NCBI GenBank assembly: GCA_002388665.1
Contig: DGMY01000031.1
Coordinates: 505 to 46,366, forward strand
DNA: 45,862 bases
Direction: 5' to 3'
Source of the DNA: Opitutia bacterium UBA4506
Lineage (GTDB): Bacteria > Verrucomicrobiota > Verrucomicrobiia > Opitutales > Puniceicoccaceae
Made by a program: the position numbers and the translations under genes. How positions within the stretch are numbered: the stretch's first letter is position 1; every line of letters begins with the position of its first letter. Below are positions 25,571 through 33,973 of this stretch, one piece after another. Under the pieces are notes generated by a model. The model was not told the DNA's origin, did no database searches, and saw only the letters and a program-made list of their open reading frames with translations.

Positions 25571-26602
25571 ATGATCATTCCGAAGGAAAAGCTGCTGTCC
25601 GCGGAACAGCTCCACGAAGTTACTGCCATCGTCGAAGAGTTTGGCTGCCGCATCCAGGAAATTGTGGGGGCCCACCGCAACATCTACGCGATCCTCGGTG
25701 ATGAGCGCCACGAGCTGATGTTCAACCGACTCATCGGCCTACCCTATGTGGCCCGTGTCGATCATATCGAGTCCTCCTATCGGCTTCTCGACAAAGACTC
25801 CGAACTCGCAAACCAGCGTTTGGTCCTGGCCGGAGTCCCACTGGGTGAAGAACCCCTTTTCATCGCCGGTCCCTGCACCGTGGACCCCAACAACCCCGAA
25901 CTGACTCTTGAAACCGCATTTGCGGTCAAGGAAGCGGGCGCTCAAATGCTGCGCGGGGGAGTCTGGAAACCCCGGACCATGCCCTACTCGTACCAGGGCA
26001 ATCACACAGCTCTCGATATCCTTCTCGAAGCCCGGGAGGCAACAGGTCTGCCTCTCGTGGTCGAAGTCATGGACGAGGAGCAGCTCAAAATCGCCCTCGC
26101 AGCCAAGGTAGATGTCCTCCAAATCGGCACGCGAAACGCCCTGAATTACTCTCTTTTGAAAGCTGTAGGACGCCTTTCCGCTCCAACCGATTCATGGGTG
26201 CTCCTCAAACGAGGCCGCCACATGGCCGGGGCCGACGAGTTCCTCGCGGCAGCCGAATACCTCGCAGTCGAAGGGAACCCCCGCATCCTCCTCTGCCCCC
26301 GCGGCACCACCCCGAAGCTGGAGGGCTACCGCAACCATCCCGACGAATCGATTACTCCTCTGCTGAAAGAACGTACCTGGGCTCCCGTGGTCTGCGATCC
26401 ATCCCACTCGACCGGCCGGGCAGCCTACGTTCCCGCTGCGACTCTCGCCGCGATCGCTTACGGCGCAGATGGGCTCGCCATTGAGGCCAACGTCGACCCG
26501 CGCAAGGGTATCGGAGATGATCCCAAACAAGCCCTCGATCCCGACACCCTTCGCTCGACCATCGTCAGGTCACGGGCGCTCTGGGATCTGATGCGGCACT
26601 AG
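25571..26602 (+). CDS. aroF: 3-deoxy-7-phosphoheptulonate synthase (type I-beta, with N-terminal regulatory domain)
   Basis: First step of the shikimate pathway: PEP plus erythrose-4-phosphate gives DAHP. The 343 residues include an N-terminal ferredoxin-like regulatory segment (about 1-75, VTAIVEEFGCRIQEIVGAHR) of the Thermotoga type. The KDO8P-synthase-like barrel follows: FIAGPCTVD, MLRGGVWKPRTMPYSYQG (short-form PRT loop), VLLKRGRHM, ILCPRGTTP and VVCDPSHSTG (metal-binding His and Asp). The ATG at 25571 follows the cNMP gene. Feedback inhibition by tyrosine is known for close relatives. Confidence 0.95.
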   Translation: MIIPKEKLLSAEQLHEVTAIVEEFGCRIQEIVGAHRNIYAILGDERHELMFNRLIGLPYVARVDHIESSYRLLDKDSELANQRLVLAGVPLGEEPLFIAGPCTVDPNNPELTLETAFAVKEAGAQMLRGGVWKPRTMPYSYQGNHTALDILLEAREATGLPLVVEVMDEEQLKIALAAKVDVLQIGTRNALNYSLLKAVGRLSAPTDSWVLLKRGRHMAGADEFLAAAEYLAVEGNPRILLCPRGTTPKLEGYRNHPDESITPLLKERTWAPVVCDPSHSTGRAAYVPAATLAAIAYGADGLAIEANVDPRKGIGDDPKQALDPDTLRSTIVRSRALWDLMRH

Positions 26603-26716
26603 GCTCCAGATCTTTTCCTCCGCGCGGGGAGTCCGTGCATTTGCCCGAAATAGCTGATTCCCATCAGGTTTCAGCCAAGATCACTTCTACTCGAAAGCTG
26701 TACGATCCAGCACCCA

Positions 26717-26734
26717 TTGTTACATGATTGTCAC
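26717..26734 (+). promoter_or_regulatory. Pho box ahead of the phosphate symporter
   Basis: Two 7-base direct repeats, TTGTTAC (26717-26723) and TTGTCAC (26728-26734), are separated by 4 bases (ATGA). This is the 11-base periodicity of PhoB/PhoP boxes (consensus close to CTGTCAT-N4-CTGTCAT). It lies 30 bases ahead of the ATG of a Na/phosphate symporter, the expected target. Assignment is by pattern and by the target's function. Confidence 0.7.
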
Positions 26735-26764
26735 AATCCTCCATTTCTGTGCAGTCTCTTTTCA

Positions 26765-28420
26765 ATGGCAACATTTCTAGCAATTTTCGGGAGCCTGGGT
26801 CTTTTCCTCTTCGGGATGCGAATGCTGAGCGAGAGTATGCAGAAGTACTCGGGGCATCGACTGCGGCAGACTCTGCGAACCATGACCAAAGATCGATTCC
26901 GCGGGCTGTTTTGCGGGTTCGGAGTCACTACCCTCATCCAATCTTCCTCGGCCACGACGGTTTTGGTCGTGAGCTTTGTCAACGCAGGTCTCCTCACTTT
27001 AGCCGAATCGGCCGGAGTCATTCTCGGGGCCAATGTCGGGACGACCACGACCGCATGGATCATATCCCTTTTCGGATTTAAATTCAGCATCACGTCCCTG
27101 GCCATTCCTCTCGCCGGATTTGGGATGACCCTCATCCTCTTTGCGAAACGGCCCCGCTGGCGCGACTTTGGGGAGTGCCTCATCGGTTTCGGAATTCTGT
27201 TTCTAGGTCTCGGGCTACTCAAAGAATCTGTTCCCGAGGTCACGCCGGACTCCCCCCTTCTCTCTTTCATTGCCGACCATTCTGGCCAAGGCCTGAGATC
27301 CGTACTTCTTTTTGTCGGGTTTGGCGTCCTACTCACTGTGGTTGTCCAGAGCTCTTCAGCCGCGATGGCCATCACCATCACCATGGCTGCCAAGGGGTGG
27401 ATCAGCTACGAAATGGCAACCGCGATCGTCCTCGGAGAAAACATCGGGACGACTATCACCGCCAACCTCGCCGCGCTCGCGGGAAATCTGAACGCCAAAC
27501 GAGCCGCCCTTTTGCACTTCTTTATCAACATTTTCGGGGTCACATGGGGAATCGCCCTTTTTGGCCCGTTCACAGATCTGATTACCCGGATCGTCCCGGG
27601 AGTCACCGAAGGCTCAGTCGGGATGATCGCCGTCTACCTCGCCGCGTTCCATACCATTTTCAATGTGACAAACGTCCTCTTGCTGATCGGCTTCACCCCC
27701 CTTCTCGTTCGCTTGGTAAAAGCAATTGGCAAGGATCCCGATAGATCCTCTGATCGATTCGAGCACATCTCAACCTCAGTGGCCTCCACTGGCTCCCTCA
27801 ATGTGGTTGAAGCCGAGGCCGAAACAACCCGCCTTGCCGATATGGGACTCCAAATTTACGACCTTTTCGTCGAACTTTTCGAGAACCCCAGCTCCACCAC
27901 AAAAACCCACTTCAAGAAGGCAGAAAAACTAGAGGACGACTGCGACCGCCTCGCCTTCGACATCACCCGCTTCCTGACCCATTGCTCGACTCACAAGCTC
28001 AGCGAGGAGAAAGCAGACGATGTCGCCGCTCTGTTTATGGTCACAGCAGAACTCGAGGAGGTAAGCGATTCCACCTACCGATTGGCTCAGATTGCGGATC
28101 GGCGATCGAGAGAAGAACTGGTCCTCGACCCGATGATCGAGGAGAGACTCAAGGCTCTGATGCGCCACCTCCGCGCCTTCATGCAATTCGTCCACGACTC
28201 TACTAAAAAACCGACAACGGTTGCGGCGATGGAGAATGCCATTCGGTATCGAGATGGCATCAAAAATTCTATCAAGGAATTGCGCCAGAAGCAGACGAAG
28301 GTCATGCACCGCAATGGTGATATTGACAGCGGCATGCTAGCAATCGATCTGCTGAACTATTTGAAGGCCGTAAACAGCGACCTCTTCAATATCATGCAGG
28401 GTCTTTGTCGAAGGGGATAA
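26765..28420 (+). CDS. Na/Pi-cotransporter II family protein with PhoU-like tail
   Basis: 551-residue inner-membrane phosphate importer. Two repeated Na/Pi cores carry the QSSSA motif: QSSSATTVLVVSFVNAG (about residue 60) and QSSSAAMAITITMAAKG (about 198), each in a set of hydrophobic segments, with about 8-9 helices to residue 330. The C-terminal 220 residues are helical and PhoU-like (FKKAEKLEDDCDRLAFDITR, then VNSDLFNIMQ). The ATG at 26765 (MATFLAIFGSLGLFLFGMRM) is preferred. The 16 upstream in-frame residues overlap the Pho box. The Pho box implies induction by phosphate starvation. Confidence 0.93.
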   Translation: MATFLAIFGSLGLFLFGMRMLSESMQKYSGHRLRQTLRTMTKDRFRGLFCGFGVTTLIQSSSATTVLVVSFVNAGLLTLAESAGVILGANVGTTTTAWIISLFGFKFSITSLAIPLAGFGMTLILFAKRPRWRDFGECLIGFGILFLGLGLLKESVPEVTPDSPLLSFIADHSGQGLRSVLLFVGFGVLLTVVVQSSSAAMAITITMAAKGWISYEMATAIVLGENIGTTITANLAALAGNLNAKRAALLHFFINIFGVTWGIALFGPFTDLITRIVPGVTEGSVGMIAVYLAAFHTIFNVTNVLLLIGFTPLLVRLVKAIGKDPDRSSDRFEHISTSVASTGSLNVVEAEAETTRLADMGLQIYDLFVELFENPSSTTKTHFKKAEKLEDDCDRLAFDITRFLTHCSTHKLSEEKADDVAALFMVTAELEEVSDSTYRLAQIADRRSREELVLDPMIEERLKALMRHLRAFMQFVHDSTKKPTTVAAMENAIRYRDGIKNSIKELRQKQTKVMHRNGDIDSGMLAIDLLNYLKAVNSDLFNIMQGLCRRG

Positions 28421-28613
28421 GAAACCATACCTTTCCTTCTCCGCCGCTAAAGTACACTCCCGGGATTCCAAAAATGGACCATCTCCGCAAAATGAATAGA
28501 TTCAATTCATTTCGTTTTGGTTATTTTTTTGATAAATGAAGGATAACGGGCAACTCATTCAAACTGGTGCAAACCCCTCCTTCCAAAAAAAATAATCACG
28601 CGATATTCTTCTC

Positions 28614-29390
28614 ATGAACTCCTCCCCAAGAACTTTCTACTCTACAGCCGTCCTCACCCTGGCCTCAAGTGCGCTCCCCCTGACCGGAGCGGTTATCGTC
28701 GACCCGACACTCTCCTCAATCATCGATCCAGTTGGGGATGCTGAAATTTCGGGGGCCGCCCCCGGTGCAATGAGCCAGACCGCACTCGAAGCCATGCCGG
28801 ACTTTTACGTGGTTCAAAATTTCGCTGGTTTCGCGAACGGTACTGCGGCCAACTACATTTCCTTTACCGACACGAGTCTTCCCGACATTCAGTTTGTCGC
28901 CGGCGGAGGTGCAAGCGATGGCAACAGCGGGGGTGCCAACTCCAGCACAACTCTCAACACTTCCCCTTCGACCTCAGCGATTCGTCTATACAACAACTCG
29001 GGGGGCAACCGCACCGTCAGACTTACGATAGACTTCGGTAGCTACACCGGCACATTCGACGGAGGGGTCAACGCAGTCGGCGCGGTAGGTTTCGCCATGA
29101 CCAATCTGGATTCCATAACCGGGACGACCGTGGAGTTTTACGACAATTCCGACTCCATCGTTTCCACGCAGACCGTGGGAAGCACAATCGACAACGTCTT
29201 TTTCGGCTATGACAACAGCGCCGGGACTGGAATCTCAAAGATCCGGATCAGCGGAAGCTTTCCCGGCGGTCAAAATTTTATCGGCTTCGACGACCTCGGT
29301 TTCACCGTCGTCCCCGAGCCGTCCGCCTTCGCACTCGGCTTTGGCTTCCTCGCCGGTGGTTTCACGTTCGCTAGACGCCGCCGGAGCTAA
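28614..29390 (+). CDS. PEP-CTERM secreted protein
   Basis: 258-residue exported protein. An N-terminal signal (FYSTAVLTLASSALPLTGAV) is followed by a Thr/Ser/Gly/Asn-rich beta-type body with VRLTIDFGSYTGTF and KIRISGSFPGGQNFIGFDDL. The canonical sorting signal is VPEPSAFALGFGFLAGGF, ending FARRRRS. Such proteins are processed by exosortase, and none of its genes are seen here. Function unknown, perhaps a component of extracellular polymer. The upstream 193 bases are AT-rich with no clear terminator or promoter. Confidence 0.9.
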   Translation: MNSSPRTFYSTAVLTLASSALPLTGAVIVDPTLSSIIDPVGDAEISGAAPGAMSQTALEAMPDFYVVQNFAGFANGTAANYISFTDTSLPDIQFVAGGGASDGNSGGANSSTTLNTSPSTSAIRLYNNSGGNRTVRLTIDFGSYTGTFDGGVNAVGAVGFAMTNLDSITGTTVEFYDNSDSIVSTQTVGSTIDNVFFGYDNSAGTGISKIRISGSFPGGQNFIGFDDLGFTVVPEPSAFALGFGFLAGGFTFARRRRS

Positions 29391-29690
29391 GAGCCCGGCG
29401 AAAGCCCGAAAAACACAGGGCATTCAGGTGCAGGAGCGCTCTTTCACCTGCCCCCCCCTTTCGATCGCTCAATCACGACAAGGCTATACCAGAAACACGG
29501 CAAAGCACTGCGGAGTGGACCTAACAGCGTAGCCCCAGCCACTCGGAGCAGCTTTCTTTCGTGAGCGTTCCCTCCTTGGCCATCCACGTGATGGCAGCCA
29601 ATGGTCTACTCCTCTCTCCTCACCAACCCCCTTTTCAACGCAGGCGAGACACAAGGGCGGACATCGATCAGTCCCGGAACAAGAGGGCGC
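29391..29690. other. Gap without a supported gene
   Basis: 300 bases between convergent secreted-protein genes. A weak CAGGTG...CACCTG hairpin followed by C and T runs lies near 29426-29453 and may end the PEP-CTERM transcript. Plus-strand readings here continue antisense into the prepilin gene and look like chance. No RNA or repeat is seen. Confidence 0.6.
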
Positions 29691-30551
29691 TTAATCCCTC
29701 GTCCAATTCGAGAAGTCAGGATCGTCGTACATGGCGGCCTGATTCGACCACCGTCGCATGTCGCGCAGCTGGTCTTCGGCAAGAAGCTCAACGTGGCCAT
29801 CCAAATGCGCAGCCACGGTTTTACCTCCGTTCTCTAATGAAACATAACCCATGCTCGCCGGAATATCGGGATCGTAATTACCCCAAGCAGTCCCTGAAGG
29901 GAAACTAGGAGGAACGATACGATGAAAGCCAACCTGTTCACTATAATCTACAGGAGAGGAGGAGATCGAAGACGCAAAAACAATCATCATCGCAGGATTA
30001 TAGGCATTCGCCGGGCGAAGAACCCAGAAATCATCCGGCAATTGAGTTTGATCCCTACTCCACTTGTTTGGTTCATAGCCAGGATCATAAATTCGTCCAT
30101 CATAATGACCACCGACAAAGATACTGTTCATGCCAAAGGTAGGATTCAGGCTCGCCGCATAGGGGTTACCGGAAGCAATCTCGTCGTAATAACGAAGATC
30201 ATCACCTGCAAAAAGTGTTTCCAAATTATCTTCGAGTAGTGGAGCTAAGCGCAACGGGTAGCGCTTAGCATCTTCGGCATCGCTAGTGATTGCCGAGAAG
30301 CCCTCTGGGTAGAGCGTTTTGCCAGCATCACCGTAACCCATCATGAATCGACCATTGTTATCGATAGGGGTCATTAAATAGGCTTGTATAATCGATCGGG
30401 CAGCAGCTGTTTCTGCAGAAGTCTGCGCCGAGCTACGTACCTTATCTACCCCAGCGATAACGATTCCGCTGAGAATACCAAAGATAGCGATGACCGCCAG
30501 AATCTCTACGAGCGAAAATCCGGATCGAGAGGTTGATCGGCATCCGCCCAT
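29691..30551 (-). CDS. Prepilin-type N-terminal cleavage/methylation protein (pseudopilin-like)
   Basis: Exported protein of about 286 residues with a type IV prepilin signal: basic leader MGGCRSTSRSG, cleavage before FSLVEILAVIAIFGILSG (Phe1 and Glu5 both present) and a 20-residue hydrophobic helix. The mature globular part is Tyr/Asp/Pro-rich and ends with a block, AAHLDGHVEL, like the 'xxxHLDGHVE' tail of Verrucomicrobia/Planctomycetes prepilin-like proteins. The start is uncertain: ATG 30551 gives an ordinary leader. An ATG at 30614 would give a 32-residue leader and a 14-base gap to the preceding gene. A 12-base palindrome CCTGCCGGCAGG (30559-30570) lies just upstream of the chosen start. 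No secretion genes are nearby. Confidence 0.85.
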   Translation of the reverse strand: MGGCRSTSRSGFSLVEILAVIAIFGILSGIVIAGVDKVRSSAQTSAETAAARSIIQAYLMTPIDNNGRFMMGYGDAGKTLYPEGFSAITSDAEDAKRYPLRLAPLLEDNLETLFAGDDLRYYDEIASGNPYAASLNPTFGMNSIFVGGHYDGRIYDPGYEPNKWSRDQTQLPDDFWVLRPANAYNPAMMIVFASSISSSPVDYSEQVGFHRIVPPSFPSGTAWGNYDPDIPASMGYVSLENGGKTVAAHLDGHVELLAEDQLRDMRRWSNQAAMYDDPDFSNWTRD

Positions 30552-30628
30552 TTGCTGCCCTGCCGGCAGGCGAGTCTGTTCTCCATTCAGTTGTGTAAAT
30601 GAAATGCTGCACATAGTAATTAGACAGA

Positions 30629-31942
30629 TTATTCGATCAGGAAGACTTCAAGGCGCAGAAAGAGGGGGTCTCCTGAATCCAGGAGTTGCAGGGAACGAAC
30701 AGATACAGTTTCCGTCCCATCTTCGTTGAAAACCGGATCAGGAAGTTCTTCGGTGTAGGTATAGCCCGTGCCATCTCCATTATAGTTCCAAGTTTCCATA
30801 TCATCCGATACCAACACACGATACCCCAAATCATCCGAAGCAATTTGGCGGCGGAAACTCAAAATTGGATACCCATTAATATCCGCAGAAGATTTCGGTT
30901 GGATTTCATCAAAGTCTTCAACTCCTTCTGGTGCGCCCCCAAGGGCGTATTCTAAGAGGTTTATGAAACCGTCGCCATCGGGATCATCGTCAGGCTGATT
31001 GCGCTCGTTGATCGGTGGAGTGAAAATATAGCTGTTTACCTGATTATCGGCCCAACCATCAAAATCGGTAGGGGCAAAAACCGCCCTGACGAGAGTATCC
31101 TCGCCCATCACTACCGTAGTCGTTGCAGAAGTACCTGAAGCCGATCCTGCCCAGCCCACAAACTCAAAGCCAAATGCCGGTTCAACGGTTGCCGTAACCT
31201 CAATTACGTCACCCACTTCGTAGCTTTCCGAAGGCTCCGTCTCTCCCTGAAGATGATGATCCACCGAACCAACCACCTTGAACACAGAGGTGGTTTCAAT
31301 ACGAAGCGCACGGCCGATACTATTGACTGCTTCATCAATCGAAATGAGCATCGCCCCCTTTAAGCTCATGCTACTTTCTTCAGCTGCAAACTCAATAAAG
31401 TAGTCGTAAATACTCAAGGAGGAGGTATCCCACTCCCATGCGGAATATGTTTCGCTTTCACCGATCAAGAATCCATTTCCATCCGGAACGCCACCATCAA
31501 GAAGTGGCCCATTGGCATACTCACGGTAGTAAAGATGAGCGGAATCAAGATCAGGTACCGTCCCGATCGATCTCACCTGGAAAAGGATTGTCTGGGCGGC
31601 AAACGACGGAGCATCATGTACCACGAACTCGGATACTCCTCCGATGCTGTAAATTCCTCCTGTTGAAGAAATTCCAACTCCAGAATCCAGTCCGGTCTGG
31701 AAGATAAGCGCATCATAATTATCGCCGTCATCTGTAATGTTCCCCTCCCCCTCTGGGAAAGAATCTACGAATCCACCAAGCTCCGGAAGGTCCCATTCTT
31801 CAGTAATAGGATCACCTCCAGCAAAAGTTTGCCATATCGCCACCGAGTATTCCGCTTCAACCGGAATGTCCGGATAGACGTAATCCGCGCGAAGGAAGAT
31901 CCCCGCGAAACAGGACACCATCAGAAGAAATAACTTTTTCAT
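30629..31942 (-). CDS. Secreted protein with InlB-type repeat and DGDG-type C-terminal module
   Basis: 437-residue exported protein (signal MKKLFLLMVSCFAGIFLRAD). The N-terminal half is an unrecognised beta-rich domain. Residues about 240-290 resemble an InlB B-repeat (EVTATVEPAFGFEFVGWAGS, then VMGEDTLVRAVF). Residues about 305-330 hold DDDPDGDGFINLLEYALGG, a calcium-loop-like sequence. The end is a 'YRVLVSDDMETW...LFLRLEV' module also found in the subtilase at 41537. A possible second start three codons upstream (31951) is equally plausible. It is 14-77 bases upstream of the prepilin gene, suggesting co-expression. Possibly a surface adhesin or cell-envelope component. Confidence 0.82.
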   Translation of the reverse strand: MKKLFLLMVSCFAGIFLRADYVYPDIPVEAEYSVAIWQTFAGGDPITEEWDLPELGGFVDSFPEGEGNITDDGDNYDALIFQTGLDSGVGISSTGGIYSIGGVSEFVVHDAPSFAAQTILFQVRSIGTVPDLDSAHLYYREYANGPLLDGGVPDGNGFLIGESETYSAWEWDTSSLSIYDYFIEFAAEESSMSLKGAMLISIDEAVNSIGRALRIETTSVFKVVGSVDHHLQGETEPSESYEVGDVIEVTATVEPAFGFEFVGWAGSASGTSATTTVVMGEDTLVRAVFAPTDFDGWADNQVNSYIFTPPINERNQPDDDPDGDGFINLLEYALGGAPEGVEDFDEIQPKSSADINGYPILSFRRQIASDDLGYRVLVSDDMETWNYNGDGTGYTYTEELPDPVFNEDGTETVSVRSLQLLDSGDPLFLRLEVFLIE

Positions 31943-31975
31943 ATGATCCAAAGGGAGGTTAGCAAAGATGGTAAA

Positions 31976-32004
31976 GGGGAGTCGTTGGTTCTCAACGACT
32001 CCCC
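31976..32004 (-). terminator. Hairpin terminator after the PEP-CTERM gene
   Basis: Perfect 12-base stem: GGGGAGTCGTTG (31976-31987) pairs with CAACGACTCCCC (31993-32004) around a 5-base loop. It lies 26 bases past the stop of the minus-strand PEP-CTERM gene. Only a TTTAC-type tail follows, so termination may be partial. Confidence 0.7.
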
Positions 32005-32029
32005 AAAGACGAATAGAAGTGACTGTCGC

Positions 32030-32734
32030 TTAGCTCGCTCGATTGCGGAAAACCCTGCGACGGGAAACGGCTAGACCGAACACCAAGAATCCCGCAATCG
32101 CACCGAAGGTCTCTGGCTCGGGAATCGCATTGGATGTAAGCGCTGGTGCGTAGCCGGAGGAAGCATCGCTGGAAACCAACTGTACCTCTCCAGCATCTGT
32201 CTTCCAAAAAACAAATCCGTAATTGCTGGTCGAACCGGAAATCCAATCATTCACTGCCGCAGTTACATCCAATGAGGTAACTCCGCTGTCAGTGAAAGTC
32301 ATTTGCCCAATTGGGGTCAGGCTCAGGATATTATCATTAAACCACGTCAGCCGATCCCCTGAAGACTGATAATCAGCAAATGAAGCTGGCATGATACCTA
32401 CGTTTACCGTCTGCGTGCCAGTCTCACTCACCGTGCCCCCGTAGGATCCATCGGTGTAGGCGGAAGCCTGCATCGACAGATACTTGTCACCGGCTACCAA
32501 GAGAGAAGAAACATCAAATTCGACGAGGCCGAAAAAGAAGTGAGAAGCGTACATTCCCGACGAAGCGCCATAGTATTGGCTAACCGATATAGCTGGTGAA
32601 TCAGGATAAGGGGCACCCGTAAACACATAGGAACCTGTATCCGACGAGGCATCTGCCAGAACGACCGCATTCGCTACCGAAGAAGCAGATACGCCAGCCG
32701 CCGCGGCGAGAAGAAGAGAGTTCATTAATTTCAT
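32030..32734 (-). CDS. PEP-CTERM protein with DNRLRE-like domain
   Basis: 234-residue exported protein. A signal MKLMNSLLLAAAAGVSASSV leads to a beta-rich domain whose end resembles the DNRLRE/carbohydrate-binding type: SLDVTAAVNDWISGSTSNYG, then FVFWKTDAGEVQLVSSDASS and YAPALTSN. The sorting signal is IPEPETFGAIAGFLVFGLAV followed by RRRVFRNRAS, a complete PEP-CTERM with variant IPEP. The domain is used for binding polysaccharides in other proteins. Its 12-base-stem terminator is at 31976-32004. It lies in the same region as the InlB-repeat and prepilin genes but is probably a separate transcript. Confidence 0.9.
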   Translation of the reverse strand: MKLMNSLLLAAAAGVSASSVANAVVLADASSDTGSYVFTGAPYPDSPAISVSQYYGASSGMYASHFFFGLVEFDVSSLLVAGDKYLSMQASAYTDGSYGGTVSETGTQTVNVGIMPASFADYQSSGDRLTWFNDNILSLTPIGQMTFTDSGVTSLDVTAAVNDWISGSTSNYGFVFWKTDAGEVQLVSSDASSGYAPALTSNAIPEPETFGAIAGFLVFGLAVSRRRVFRNRAS

Positions 32735-32843
32735 GATTTATTGATTTTATAGACGTTTGCTCGTCCCGGAGAGCGGGACTCATTCTCAAATCCTACCTTG
32801 ATGAATGTTGATTTGCTTTCTGTTGATGTTCCTAAAGATGGAG

Positions 32844-33896
32844 CTAGTCCTGAGCGGCCTTTAGGCCTTCGACCAACTCGCGCCAATCGTCACGCTCGGG
32901 AGCTCCCGGTTTACGTTCGCCGAAGAACTGGACGATGGTTTCGCCGTCCTTATCAAGAACCTCGAGTGCAGTCACCGTACCGTCCTTGGTCGGTTTCTCG
33001 ACGATCCATGATGAATCGATTCCCGACTCCAGTAGGTGCAGATTAAATCCAGGATCCATCACGTTCATCCAATCTCCCATACGCGCGGTTCTCTTCACCG
33101 GACCCGTATGGATTTGGATGCATCCTTCATTTCCAACAAATACCATGATCGGGACATCTTTTTCTGCCGCGGCCTCCAGGATGTAGGTCGATGCAGAATT
33201 GTTCACCCGTTGCGTGAATCGGCCTTCGGCAGCCTTGATCGCGTGAATCCGGCTCACCTTGTGACGTCGCAGCATCATGAAAAATTGGTGGGTGTCTTCC
33301 AATGCAGCCCAATCTGCCAAAAGCGCTTCGCAAGTCTCTGCCGATGGCTCTGTCCCTACTTTGCGGGCCTCAACGGGCTTCGCCACTTGAACGTCACCCT
33401 GATCCTCCGAGCGATACTTCTCTACCAGCTCGTTGAAGGCGGCCAATCCCTCGTCGTTGCGCAAATACACTTTGTGAATCGCGGTCCCAGCAGAATCAAA
33501 GATCTGGAATGATCGCATGGTGTTTCCACGGCCATCCTCGATCTCAACCGCAAAAGCGCTGTTCCAGCAACCGTAGAACAAACGCAGATCGATGTCCTTA
33601 CCCGTCACCAAGCCTACATGGTCCCCTTCTTCAGGAATAAATTCGTAGTGGCCAGTCTTCTCGTGGACGCAAAATTCATTGCGCGTCAACACCATCACTT
33701 TGCCCAAGGATTTGAGATCCCGTACAAATGCATGCCAATCCCGAACCGATAAACGAGTCGCTGAAGTGCCACAACCCAATGCGACGAGCTCCGCTTCGCC
33801 GACGTCTAGTCGAGTCGCAGCGTCTCGGATGCGCAAACGGGGTTCTTCCCGTTTCAATGCGGTGTAGCGGTCGCGAAGTGTGGCTATGGTGTCCAT
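32844..33896 (-). CDS. hmuS: Hemin-degrading factor (HmuS/ChuS family)
   Basis: 350-residue cytoplasmic heme-utilisation protein, with two homologous halves as in ChuS/HmuS. The N-terminal half contains RDRYTALKREEPRLRIRDAA, LKSLGKVMVLTRNEFCVHEK and YEFIPEEGDHVGLVTG. The second half repeats the pattern with ADWAALEDTHQFFMMLRRHK, FVGNEGCIQIHTGPVKRTA and MNVMDPGFNLHLLESGIDSS. Heme-ligand His and Arg candidates are present. It releases iron from heme, or stores and transfers heme. The start codon is 77 bases from the divergent hmuT, so both likely share control. No Fur box was found between them. Confidence 0.92.
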   Translation of the reverse strand: MDTIATLRDRYTALKREEPRLRIRDAATRLDVGEAELVALGCGTSATRLSVRDWHAFVRDLKSLGKVMVLTRNEFCVHEKTGHYEFIPEEGDHVGLVTGKDIDLRLFYGCWNSAFAVEIEDGRGNTMRSFQIFDSAGTAIHKVYLRNDEGLAAFNELVEKYRSEDQGDVQVAKPVEARKVGTEPSAETCEALLADWAALEDTHQFFMMLRRHKVSRIHAIKAAEGRFTQRVNNSASTYILEAAAEKDVPIMVFVGNEGCIQIHTGPVKRTARMGDWMNVMDPGFNLHLLESGIDSSWIVEKPTKDGTVTALEVLDKDGETIVQFFGERKPGAPERDDWRELVEGLKAAQD

Positions 33897-33973
33897 AAAA
33901 TATCAATTGCTGTTGAGACTCGGTAGCGTTTTGATCTTGCCCCGTCAAGCGTATCTGTGAACTTTTTGAAACC

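Noticed and set aside
29561..29908. 115-codon plus-strand frame
   Set aside because: Mostly antisense to the prepilin gene and without recognisable features.
30559..30570. 12-base palindrome CCTGCCGGCAGG near the prepilin start
   Set aside because: Single short GC-rich palindrome in a GC-rich genome; no T run or second copy to support a role.
33897..33973. Possible Fur box between hmuS and hmuT
   Set aside because: No run resembling GATAATGATAATCATTATC; only weak TTGA/TCAA pairs at irregular spacing.
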